Assembly (NCBI GenBank): GCA_028564705.1
Contig: JAPXFQ010002747.1
Span: 2,046,001-2,110,000 of the forward strand
Length of the DNA: 64,000 nucleotides
Reading direction: 5' to 3'
Source: Apricaphanius iberus
Lineage: Eukaryota > Chordata > Actinopteri > Cyprinodontiformes > Aphaniidae
A program made the position numbers and the translations under genes. Shown here in pieces: positions 1-11,010 of the stretch; within the stretch, counting starts at the first letter, position 1, and every line of letters starts with the position of its first letter. The notes below the pieces were generated by a model. That model did no database searches. It had not been told where the DNA came from and worked only from the letters and a program-made list of their open reading frames with translations.

Positions 1-479
1 AATTGTTGCTTTATAATTTGTGGAACTTATAGGTATAATATAAAACAAAACCTGACTGTTTTCAACTAGAACCTTGAGAAAAGAAAGTTTAACATTTTCA
101 AAAGAGGAAATATTTAGGAAAGTTCTGACTAAAGATTCATAAATTATTGTGAATCTCTTCAGAATTAACTCCAAAAGCCTTCAGGTGTATTTTGAAGTAG
201 TTTTTAGCTCGAATGTTTAAGTTCAAATCCAAAATAATTGAAAATCAAAGCAGATCTGATCAAAAGAGCTTGCCATGCTACAACATAAAGTAAGATCATA
301 AAGGAGGTATCAACAACATTTATGTCATTGTCAAATATTTAGTGTCTTGCAAATGTGTTCCCAACTTTCTTAACAATTGTCATATTGCAACCACAAACTT
401 AAGTGTTTTCAGGGGCTGTAGATAAAAGACCAACTCAAAGGTAAAAAATATGGCTAATTGTTTTTTTAAACAAAGCTGG

Positions 480-800
480 GAAATTACAAGCACATCACTC
501 CTTTATCTCTTCACGGGTCATCTTGTCAGCTTCAAGCAGATTTTAAGGCTTTGCAGCTAATTGACAAGGCACTAAATGGTCTGGCACCTTCATATCTCTC
601 TGACCTTTGGAACTTTATGTTCCACCCGTGCTCTCCCATCCCAGCGCACAGGCATTCTAAAAGTTCCTGAAGTTAAAAGAAATTTGATTCGGAGCGTGCT
701 TTTTATTTTCCTGACTTCCCTCCAGATATTTGGCAGGCATTCCCTGAGGAGACTTTTAGAGCCAGGTTAAAAACCCATTTGATACCCTATCCTATGCATC
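480..800 (+). mobile_element. LINE remnant, C-terminal end of reverse-transcriptase ORF
   Basis: The plus strand, with frame breaks, reads KALNGLAPSYLSDL near 565-605 and FRARLKTHLI near 755-785. These are the usual closing motifs of L2-like non-LTR polyproteins in fish. The copy is short, frameshifted and dead. Confidence 0.7.
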
Positions 801-1691
801 TTAATTTGGTGCCTGAAGATTTACTGTTTCTCATTGGCTTTTCTTTCTGTTTTTAAACTTTACTTATTCTGTTTTCATTTGAATTCAAAAACATTTAAGT
901 AAACCCAGAGCGAAATTCTTACTCCCAAAAAAGAGCTATATATGTGTGATGTATTATTAATATTACTGTGTAATTCTGTATTGTTTTTCATTTTACATGT
1001 ATCAATTACATAAAAAAGTATCTAGTTACCGTGCAATTTCTTATTATTATTCTTATTATTACAGTATTTCAACAATTCTTCCCCCTTTTCCATTAAATCC
1101 AGATTTGTGCAGTGCATGGTGAAATTGTTATCCTATCAATAGATTCTCCCAGCTGCTGCTCTTACAGAGACACCATGACACTCTTGGTTGCTACTCTTGA
1201 TTGCTCTTCTTGCTTGGCCTACCAGGTTTTTGGTTTTTGGTAGGTTTACAGTTGTGCCATACTCTTTCCATTTTCAGATAATGGGCCTAACAGTGTCTAC
1301 TTTAAAGTTTAAACTTCTTCACATGTGCATCCCCATCTTATTGGGTGTGTAATTTGATCTTAAAGATTAAATCTGTTCAGTAATGCTCATAGTACAGCTA
1401 TATTTACACTGATATTCATTTTCGCATATGGTACTTTGTTGGGTATTTATGCGTTTAGGGGTATCATATTAAAAAGGACCTGAATACATAAGCACAATTC
1501 AATTTTATTACCCTACAGTTTACAAAAAAACAGCACTTTGTGTATTACATGAGTAGTTTTACAAAGCACTGAATCACTAATTAAACTATGGTCACATAAT
1601 TAAATGTTTACTTTCGAGTAAAAAAAGCACCAAAAAGTTAATAATTACCACCAATGATGAATTGATTTAGCAGGAAAAGAACTTTTTTTAC
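801..1691. other. downstream part of acap3 intron 2, nothing coding seen
   Basis: A/T-rich DNA that would lie in the second acap3 intron. I looked for the next acap3 exon (starting LVKLC) on the minus strand and did not find it. Confidence 0.5.
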
Positions 1692-1749
1692 CTTATCTAG
1701 TTTTGCTTCGATTTCCACAACTTCCGTCTCCACTTCATCAATATTTGCC
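1692..1749 (-). CDS. acap3: acap3 exon 2 (BAR-domain start)
   Basis: Read on the minus strand, a 58-base exon lies between a pyrimidine-rich acceptor (cag at 1752-1750) and a GT donor at 1691-1690. Its first base completes an arginine codon left by exon 1; the rest encodes ANIDEVETEVVEIEAKLDK and ends in phase 0. From memory this is nearly identical to the second coding exon of vertebrate ACAP3 and less like ACAP2 in the same place. ACAP proteins are GTPase-activating proteins for Arf6 at endosomal and plasma membranes, with BAR, PH, ArfGAP and ankyrin parts; this exon is the first BAR helix. The next exon should begin LVKLC and is not found at 1-1690, so the rest of the gene lies off the left edge. 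Confidence 0.9.
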
Positions 1750-2779
1750 CTGAAGAAGAAAACAAAAAAGAGATTCACTTAATGCCTTGAAAGTTATGTT
1801 TTACCATAAAACTCAAATTCCATGAAGGTCATTCATCTCACAGAAAAAAAAGCCATTTTCCAGCTGGTTAGTGCTTTCCCACATTCTCACTGTCTCAGTT
1901 CCGTGACTCACCATAAATCTGCGAGGGACTAACTAATTGTGGGGGGGGGGGGTGGAGCAGAAGCCAGACGTGTTTGAGCTGCACCCGCTGAGAGAGTTTG
2001 AGGTGAGACGCCCTTTTGTCAAAACAAAGTGATGGACGGGGGTCTCCAGACAGTGAGGTGAAACATGGCCGTGGTGGTTTCATGACACAAACAGCCTACG
2101 CACCGCTCAAAACGCCGCCACTGCTAAAATCCACACCCAACCACATCTGGAGCCCCCACCCCAACCCTTGAGAGAGAGAGATGTGATTTATGTGCACAAA
2201 TGCTCCATGATGCAGCCTTTTACAAAAACACTGCTGGTGGACTATAGGAGATAATGTGCTGCAGCTATCTCCTCCTTCCTGCTGCACAGACAGACCTTAT
2301 AAATTCACTACAATATATTAAACACAGTTCACAGCCAGCTGCCTTACATAGTTATTGCCTTCTCCCTTATCTCAATTTCTAACACCAACTTTAAGCCCCA
2401 ACTAAAGTGATGGTCAGCTGGGTGAGGTAATTCTGGGGTTGGGCTAGAAATCTACCAACAACAGCACAAATGTTTAAGTAGCTCAAGGGAACAATAACTA
2501 ACCATTTTCTCAGGACAATAAAACTCGAATTCTAAATGTTGAGCCTCCAAAACAAAGTGAATGAGTTCGTAGTATGCTGTAATCTTAATCAAAGTAGCTG
2601 TATGTCCAGGCAGTCTTTTTAGAGGTGTCAAGAGTGTTTTATGTGCAGTGAAATTTTGTTTTCCTAAACCTCTCCAACATGATTTTGATGAATGAACATT
2701 AATTTGAGCTCCAGATCTTGTGGTACTTCAAAAAAAGCATCTGCCCATTTAATAATTTATTTTTATTTTATTCCCACGC

Positions 2780-4440
2780 TTAAATGCTACAGATCATTAA
2801 ACAAAATATCAATATCAAAAAAGGAAATACACAATAACCATTTCAAATGATGGTTTCTTTTATTAAGGAAAAAGCTATTCAAAACAGTCTGTGTATATGT
2901 GAAAAATGTAACAGATTCCTAGAATGCTTGTAATAAAGAGGAAGAAGCGTTTCACATCACTGTGGGGAGTTTCAGCCTACTCCTTCTAGCAGAATCACTT
3001 GAAATCAGCTACATTGGAGGATTTTCGAGCCTGTATAAGCTAATACTATCACACCTCAATAAGCTTTAAAAAGATATTCCATCCCTACATGAAATTTAGT
3101 CTATTGCTATCTTCCTCAGAGTTAGACAAGTAAGAAGAAGTATTTTGTTACCAGTCCAGTCATTCTCCTAATCTGGTAGCAGTCTATTTGCTTTAGCTTA
3201 GCATAAACAATGTAAATAAATGGGAACAGCTAGCATTTTGTAAACAACAAGTGATAAAAAATTACTCAACAATGATCCTAACTATTCCTGGCAACCACAA
3301 AAATCATATTGATTGCAAATGTCAAAAAGTCACCTGAAAGAATAACTGGGGCCGATCTAGACTTGGGGCTACATTGATCCTACTACAATGACAAAGCACT
3401 GCTGTAAGCGACCACTGCAAGGCGCAAAGGTATGACGCAGCAACCACTAAAGCCACCTACTTCCATAAACACAAATGGGTGAGCTGCAGAGATTTCACTG
3501 CCGTAGTCTGACTCATCATCTTTCTTTGTCATCTACTATGACATTTTTATTGCAACTTGCTTGTTGTTCCTTCAGAAAACTATACGCAGCTAGTAGCCAT
3601 GTATTTTAAATTTTTTTTATGGATGTAGATGTGGTTGCTGCTTCATCTCCTTGAAAACATGCCAACAGTCTAAATTTCCCGTAATGGGTGGAATATCCCT
3701 TTAAGTCCAAATTTTGACAGGAACACAGATTTAAGCCATTGCTCATTGACATGATAATTGCTCTGCTGCACAACCCAAGTATATTTAAGCTCAAGGTCAC
3801 AAACAGATGGGCGGGCATTCTCCTTCGAGGGAACAAAGCTGCCCCAGACCATCACACTAACCTCACAATGTTCAACTATCAGTACGATATAAGAAAAGCG
3901 GTGTTAGTTTTACGCCAAAATGTAACTGGATGCACACCTTCCAACAAGTCCCACTTTTCTTAACAGTTCATAGACTGTTTTTTCCCCCTAAAGCCCTTTT
4001 TATTGATGAATCCCAAACACTGATCTTAACTGAGGCAAATCAGGCCTGTTGCACTTTAAACGTTGCTCTTTTGTGACATCCGTGTTGAGTAGTTGGTGTC
4101 ACCTTAGACTCCTTTTTGGGAGTCCGGACTCTCCTTTGAAGGTTTACCACCATCACAAACAACTTTTCTTTATGTATGGATAATGACAGAGTAGAATTTT
4201 TAGACCAATAACTTCTTGAATTTTGATTTTGGCAGTAATGGCAGTAATCTGGCCTGGATGCTTAAATTGCAACAAAACCAACACAAATTAAGACTATAGG
4301 GCCAGGTTTGTTTCGATTGTTATCCTACTTAAGAAAATAACAATAGATAATAATAGAAATCTAAAATCACTGTCTTCTTGCTACTATTGTTTGCAAGTAA
4401 ATGCTCAGGTATGTTTAAACTCTTCATAATTAATTAAATG
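2780..4440 (-). mobile_element. decayed Tc1-like transposon with a nested MITE
   Basis: Several blocks match, from memory, one abundant teleost Tc1-like element in the same order: a terminal stretch near 2840-2930, TTTCACATCACTGTGG (2950), CACATTGGAGGATTTTCG (3012), the transposase block at 3770-4060 and CAGTAATCTGGCCTGG (4241). The minus-strand translation at 3740-3855 gives ARPSVCDLELKYTWV, part of the catalytic core. Many frame breaks show a dead copy. It is split by the element at 3066-3704. Confidence 0.75.
3066..3704. mobile_element. MITE flanked by TTAA, nested in the Tc1 copy
   Basis: The left end TTAAAAAGATATTCCATCCC and the reverse complement of the right end, TTAAAGGGATATTCCACCC, are inverted copies of each other. 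Both ends carry TTAA. The 639-base body has no transposase. Matches to the host Tc1 element resume on both sides. TTAA could mean a piggyBac-type target site or simply be part of the inverted repeat. Confidence 0.6.
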
Positions 4441-6489
4441 CATATTCAAAGTTTGCACAAATACAATGAAATTATTCTTATTTTATTGATTCAGGAAAGT
4501 TTAAATTATTCCTCAATCTTTATCTGATATGACAAGGATGACTATTTGTGGCAACTCCTTCTGCTGCGCTCCCTCACACACTTGACTTCATTTGATACTG
4601 AGGTCATGCTGCGAATCATGGAGCGTCCTCATGATGAGAGCATTTGTGGCGTATTTCGGCCATGGCTGGCACCAAACATAACTTGGATCTCATCTCTTCT
4701 CCCTCTGGGGGTGGGGGGTGGGGTGGGGGGGGGACTGCTTCGGCCATCTCTGGCGACCAACGCTGGCACGTGCTGCCCATCCCCACACCGTACACTTCTC
4801 TCCATCTCCCTTTATATGAATCGAGACTTTCAAAAGTCGTAACTCACAGAGACTGGAGATATGCATCACTTAAATAACCAATGTGGATGGCTGTTATTAT
4901 AAACTGGATTATTGGACGGCTTTAAACCAACCACAGCTTGGGAAACAGAAAGTATGTGAAGACGTTTTTCATTGCTGAAGCCCTTTTTTGTCAAACTCCT
5001 CCTTTTATGTGATAATGGAAAGCTTAGCAGCCACTGGCTTTAGACTCGTTGTCCTCATGCCTCTCAGCTGCTGCCAGCTGATTCTGAAATGTCAGGTTTC
5101 ATTTTCCAAATGTCAACATTGGCTTCAAGAAGCTTAACTATTTTCATATGATCAGTAGTTTAACAGAGGCAGCTTAATATTGCCTCTCAGTAGCCATAGT
5201 TGAAGTTACATTATGCATGCAAAGCTAATTTCTTTAACCAAACGGCATATGATTTTCAGACATAAAAAATCTCTTAAGGGTTTGGGGAATATTTTGACTT
5301 TATATCAAGATTTGTACTCAAAACGGTGTCACAAGGGGTTGTTTTCACTTTTATTAAACACAAGGCAAAAAGCTGATATACAGCCTGAGCAAAATTGCTT
5401 GCAGGTTTGCAAATTTTCTATCCAACTATCCACAGGTGGAGCATATCTACATTATTTGAAAGAAAATGCAGCTTAGGAAGCAGAACTACCTGGAAGCAAT
5501 GCATATTATTAGTGCATATTGAGCTATATCAGGTGTTTGAATTATTAAAACAGGCAGTTACAAAGCGCTTTTAGGGGGGATCTAAAGTATTCAACAAATA
5601 CCTATGGTCAACTGTAATATTTTGGATTAGCACAGAAATAAACATTGGCTAACTGTTTCATGCAGATGTTTGTTTTAATATGCCTGATTCAATAGTTAAG
5701 TAAAGTTATTTATTAAGACTATCAAACAGGTAAATGCCATTAGAATTGAAATATACAAGGTGGTGTATACTTTAGAGACATATATGAAGGCTATATGGAG
5801 GGGTTTGATGTTGCACCTTGAGACATTTGCTGCATGTTTTTCCCCCTCAACTGTCTGGCCATTTTCTGTCTGAGTACTGTAAATAAAGACCACTAGTGCC
5901 ACAAAAACAAAGATAAAAAAACCCCATAAAAATCACATATTCTCATTCCAATACAAAACTGGCAACCTGAACAAGGTGTACCTCGCCTCTTGGCCAATGA
6001 CAGCTAGAGATAAACAATGGATGGTTTAGTGGTATAAAAAAAAGAAAAAAAAAAGGAACAGCTTTGATATTAAATATTTGTTAGCAGTTGCATTTCATTC
6101 ATTATGAAGTAGCACAGCAATAGTATTTTGACCCTGTAGGTTAGAATTTCATTGGAGGAGATGCTTGGAGTCAAAACGGGTTAAAGTCCCCAAGAGATAC
6201 TAAAGATTACAGAGTGTTCAATGTGTCAGTTCAGGGTCAAACAATAAGGGTAACTAACTGCAATATACGTGTAGTATACCATTTTTAAGCAGAAGGAACA
6301 TTTTTCTATAAATCCTTGCTGGGATTAAAATAGCACTTGATTTAATTGATAGATTGACTGATTTCTAACACGCTTTTGAATATCCACATTGGAAGATCAA
6401 AGTGCAGAACAATAAAAACAAGCAACTCAAACACAGAAGATAATCACACTGTTACAAAAAATATGCCAAGAGACTTTAAAAGCCTTTCT
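4441..6489. other. acap3 intron 1 block without a recognised gene
   Basis: Mixed single-copy DNA. Contains the G-rich tract at 4707-4733. The reading frames around 4546-4877 overlap that tract and show no domain. Confidence 0.5.
4707..4733 (+). repeat. G-quadruplex candidate
   Basis: The tract is G5-T-G6-T-G4-T-G9: four G runs with single-T loops, the loop length that favours the most stable parallel quadruplexes. It lies on the strand that is non-template for acap3. Confidence 0.8.
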
Positions 6490-7430
6490 AAACAAATGCG
6501 TCTTTAGTGTATATTTGAAAAAGCCCGATTCGATAAAGCATAATTATCCAAAGGAAGTTTGTTCCAGAGTGTGGGTGCCACCACAGGAAAAGTCCGGTCA
6601 CCCCAGCTCTTAAACTCCGTCCCTGTTACATTCAATAACAGCTGTTTAGATGACCCCAAGGACCTGCCACTAACTCGAACAGTTAAAAGTTCTGATAAAT
6701 AAGAAGGAACAAGGCCATGAAGAGATTTAAATACAAACAGTAAAAGTTTAAAATAAATTATAAAATGAACAAGAAGCCAGTGCAAAGAATATAAAACAGG
6801 GGTAAAAAAAAACACGTCAATAGGTGTTGGTTAGTAAACGGGCAGATGTATTTTGGACAAGCTGCAGATGATTTAGGCTGACCATTTAGACAATGGCTTA
6901 GAGAGCATCGCAATAGTCTTGTCTGGAGCTAATTAAGACATGAATGGCCATCTGTGGGTCGGTTCGGGTTAAAAAAAGTTTAACCATGTCCAAAAAATAC
7001 AGCTGGAGGCAGCTTGTCCCAACTACATACTCGATTCGGTTTTTAAGTCTAAAATCCTGATTGAATATTTCATGTAACATCCTTACCGTTTATTGAATTA
7101 AAACCCAAAGCACTAACATCTGAGGCAGAATTGTCACAGATAAAAATCCATCAGTTTTTTGCTTATTTAAAAACGAAAAATTCTGGCATAACCACTGTTT
7201 GTAAGGCCGTGATGCAAATATATCTGAAGATCATCTGCATAACAGTGGAATGACAGCTGGTGCTGGGTTATAATTGCTCCGCATGGCAGCAAATAGAGAG
7301 GGGAAAAAAGGGGGTGCCAAGGAGCGAGCCATGTAGAACCCCAAAGGAAAGTGGAATACTACAACAGGCCAGATTTTTTAATCATAAAAGAGAATTTTCT
7401 ATCTGTCAAATAGAGGGTGAACCACTTCAG
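6490..7430 (-). pseudogene. LINE reverse-transcriptase remnant (L2-like)
   Basis: On the minus strand, with frameshifts, the order of motifs fits a non-LTR reverse transcriptase: GVLHGSLLGT near 7310-7345 (decayed GVPQGSVLGP), FHCYADDLQIYL near 7215-7255 (catalytic YADD), LISSRQDYCDAL near 6900-6935, LHGLVPSYLSELL near 6690-6730 and APTLWNKLP near 6560-6590. It is 5'-truncated and dead. Confidence 0.82.
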
Positions 7431-7479
7431 TGCTGTACAATGGAATAAAAATCTGAGCTTTTTCAGCGAGATCAGTTAG

Positions 7480-7706
7480 TGGAAGGAAGAACTGTGAGCT
7501 TTTCAGCTAGTGAATACAAACTGTGTTTTTACCTGCTTGTCCTTACATTGTTGTATTGTCCTGACTATTGTCTTATTGTAATTGCTTTCTTGTATTTTGA
7601 TCATCAAATTGATTTATGCTGTGTTCCAATTTTCAATCATGTAAAGCACCTTGAATTGCCTTGTGTTGAAAGTGTTCTATATAAATAAAATTGCCTTGCT
7701 TTGCCT
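7480..7706 (+). mobile_element. LINE/SINE 3' tail
   Basis: The stretch GTAAAGCACCTTGAATTGCC (from 7640), followed by AAATAAAATTGCCTTGC, is the common 3' end of a teleost non-LTR family. A second copy lies at 46683-46745. It runs opposite to the neighbouring reverse-transcriptase remnant, so the two are separate insertions or a rearranged one. Confidence 0.65.
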
Positions 7707-7709
7707 ACA

Positions 7710-9480
7710 ATGGATAACAATGTTGCAAAGGCTGCTGGGAGGTCCAACAAAACAACAAAAAAAAGAACGACACTAGTTCAAGATGGACAGATTAGTCATT
7801 ATTTGGAATCTGTTTCATACGATCCCAAAATAGAAGGGCATTAATTAGTCATATAGTTATTCCAAAATTCCCCAACATGATGGCATGTTTTCCTAATGTT
7901 CAGCCCTATAATAGTCATACATGAAAAAGAGAGAAATGAGGTAAAAGGTTGATTAGTCACTGCTTTACAGCTTAAATTACTTACCAATGGACTCTGAAGG
8001 TTAACTCAGAAGACATTTAGCTCAGAAAATAAGACTCCAGGCACATTACACATCAGATTTTACTTTATATTGAAAACAGAAAGTTTATTTTCCCTTACTA
8101 TCATGAGACAATTTAAGTTTCAAGATCATAATTTCACACACTGAACAACATCCGTTATTCCTGTAGTGGCAAACAAGAATACCACCTGTTTGCTGTTGGG
8201 GCTTTCAGTGGTCGACCCTCACGAAACGTTCAGCCAGAACGCTGCAGCAGATGTGCGCTCTCTGACTCACAGGACAGCTGCTGCCCTCAGGCTCTGTCCC
8301 CTGTCTCACTGCACACGCCTCCCATAATGGCTGCACATGCTGCCCTGGGCCCGTAGCCATGGCAACCGTCTCCTAAGTGGGACGAAGATTTCCCAGCCGC
8401 GCAAGTGAGCTGACCCTTATTCACACAAACTACCGATCCAATCAGACGACGAGCAACAGGGCTCTTGTGGCAGGCAAACAGTTAAAGCCTCGTCAGTAGA
8501 CTATTACACTGCAGTAAATCCGTGCTTCACACATCAACACTGTACAGCCTGTCTTTAATGTATGATTAGGACTTAATAGATGCAAGACGTTAAAAACAGA
8601 AGGTAGACCAAACAAGCCTGTGTGAAAGCAGTTAGTTAGGCGGCACTGTAACAGCATAAAAAAATTAGAATATGCTGAGCAAGCTGCAGCTCTGGCGGTT
8701 TCTGGCCGGCGACACATTGACTGGGACTCCAGAGAAAAAGGCTAAAATCTTCTGATCTGTTACCTTAAGTACACAAAAAGGAGAATTTCTCTGAAAAACC
8801 CAGCAGAAAACAGGGTTGCAAGAGTAGGAAGAGGAGGATAATATATATATATATATATTTTTAAAGGAGCCGAAAGTTCTCAAACTACGTTTTTGCAAAG
8901 GACTTTATCCTGTGTGTGCAACAGATTTCTAAGCAACTCTCAGCTTGTCTCTGAAAACCCAGTGAGAGGTTTTAATGGGGAATCAGGGTACAAAGATTGG
9001 TCTGGTGGTTTGGTGATTGGATTCTGAGGAACAAGCAGACACCCGTACCAGGAAGTGATCCCACTGAAAAAAAAAAAAAAAAACAAGTCCCCAAAAACAT
9101 TCTGTAGCTGTAAGCTGCCACTGAAATCAAATTAGCAACAGATGATGAGATTTGGCAGTGTAGGTCGGGATAAAAATGACACCAGCAACTGAGCTTTAAC
9201 AGAGCCAAATTGTAAGGATTCCACAATTGTACCCTTATTTACCCTTTTATTCCCCTTCTTCCCCAGAATAAATGAAAGAAAATAATTTTTGTATAATGTT
9301 TACACAAAAAGGTCGAAACAGCTTTGATGTCTAGTCTACATGTGGTTTGCGGATCCAGGAATGGCTTACGTCCTACTACTGCTAAGAATTTTGCAAGGGT
9401 TGCTGTCGAGTGAATATGTGGCGCTGGGGATGTTTTACAGTTCTTGTGTAATCAAAGTATGATCTGTTTCTAATTTCAAG
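7710..9480. other. acap3 intron 1 block with a GC-richer island
   Basis: No coding exon seen. A GC-richer patch at 8200-8470 holds an X-box match. An AT microsatellite is at 8838-8858 and a poly(A) tract near 9066-9083. Confidence 0.5.
8353..8366 (+). promoter_or_regulatory. X-box (RFX) match
   Basis: GTAGCCATGGCAAC fits the RFX X-box consensus GTHNYYATGRNAAC at every position. It sits in a locally GC-richer island inside acap3 intron 1. Function is inferred from the motif only. Confidence 0.5.
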
Positions 9481-10090
9481 GCAAGTTTGCACCCAGTGCA
9501 GGTTGGACTGATCCCGTTTATGGTGTCATCACGGACAGGATCGCAGGGCGGTTTCTGGTGTGGAATTTCTAGGGGTTTTGTTTTCTTCTATTTTTTTTTT
9601 TAATAGAGGTGATTCTGCTGGTGTTTTCAAACTATGACCTTCAGCTTTTACTGGTGAGCACCTGGTAGGTCCTCTAAGATCGTGGTTCATAACCAGAAAA
9701 AATTGGACAGCTCCGTCTAAGTCAAAGATGATCAGTCTCGGATTTAGGAGTTCAAATATCTTTGTGTTTTGGTCACGGGTGATCATGGGATGAAGTGGGA
9801 AATAGATGGATCAAGGTCTCCCCTTCATTAATGAAGGCACTTATCTGGTCTGTCATTATAAAGGAAGAGCTTAGACACAAAGCAAATTATTAACTCTCAC
9901 TTAGGTAGGGAAATATGGATCAAGACCAGAAGAAGCCGATCCCAAAAACAATGGGATGAAAGTTCCACCAATGTATCTAAATGAGTCAGTTGAGGTGGTT
10001 TGAAGGCCTGATCCACCTGGAGAAGACCCCAGCGAGCAGCCAAAACTTGCCTTAGGGACTAAATATAAAAACCTTTAGATCAGCCATGAA
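9480..10090 (+). mobile_element. LINE remnant, 3' part
   Basis: Blocks such as GGAGTTCAAATATCTTTG (9747), GGTCACGGGTGATCATGGG (9771) and CAGTTGAGGTGGTTTGAAGG (9987) match, in order, the end of the reverse-transcriptase frame of a very common teleost LINE (GAGTTCAAGTATCTCGGGGT.., then AGATGAGGTGGTTCGGGCAT). Large parts are missing and no frame is open. A minus-strand fragment of what appears to be the same family is at 38490-38770. Confidence 0.6.
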
Positions 10091-10271
10091 GGGCTGGATA
10101 ACATCACTGTGGATAATGATGTCCCATGGTTTAGTTCCTTACATGAGCCTGGAATATGAAGCTGAATGGCTCGTTAGAGCAGGTGGATGGAAGAACTCAG
10201 ACTGCACCCCTCTTCACGCTCATCTTCTCCTTGCAGAGCACAACACAAACGAACGATTAAAGAGGCACCCA

Positions 10272-10272
<1 letters not shown>

Positions 10273-10301
<29 letters not shown>
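10273..10301 (+). repeat. uninterrupted 29-base G tract
   Basis: Twenty-nine consecutive G bases. Long mononucleotide G runs are rare and unstable, and hard to size by sequencing, so the exact length may be an assembly estimate. Confidence 0.95.
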
Positions 10302-10302
<1 letters not shown>

Positions 10303-10589
10303 TGTAAATTGTCTATACTATACATTCACAAATTTGTTATCACTTATTTATAGTCAGTATGCTTCTGTTCTGTTTCTTATCGTATATTTGTGTTTTCTTT
10401 GTAATCCTTTATTTGCTTTCATTGCATCGTAGGTCCAAGAGGATAGGAATTTTGGTAATGTCTGGGATATATAGCATAAATAACAAATAAAATTAAGTTA
10501 GGCTATGACTTTTCCCTTTAGACCATTTGTGACAGTCGATCCAGCAGCAACTTCTTGGCCAATCAGATGTTTTTACAGCGTACTGCTAT

Positions 10590-11010
10590 TTGCAAATATG
10601 CTACGTTCACACTTCAGCCAGAAGTGCAACATATCCGACTTTTTGGATTTTTTTTAGGATAGTCCGAACGGAACTCGAATCAGATTTTTTCAAGGTTACA
10701 TTCATATATTTACTCAAACCGATACATATCTGGTTTGGGTTTTTTTCAAAGACCGACTTTAGCCTGAATGATCATGTCGCATTGAATCTGTCATGCACAT
10801 TACCAACATGAGACGGACATCACTAATCTGTGCAGGAGGAGGAAAAAAGCTTGAACGAGAATGGAGGCTACTCTCAGTATTCTCCGTGTCCTTCTTTTTC
10901 TAATTAATTTGACAAAATTTTGGCAGGTCCAGCTGTGCAAAAATTGCCTAACTGCTACACAAGCACGAATATCAGGCCAATTTAGGGCCATGAACCGTTC
11001 CCACTGACCC
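10590..11010. mobile_element. possible Harbinger/ISL2EU-type non-autonomous element
   Basis: GCTACGTTCACACTTCAGCC at 10600, followed by repeated CCGAnTTTTT motifs, resembles the ends of a teleost DNA-transposon group starting ACGTTCACACTGCAGG. I could not find a convincing matching right end, so the borders are uncertain. Confidence 0.3.
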
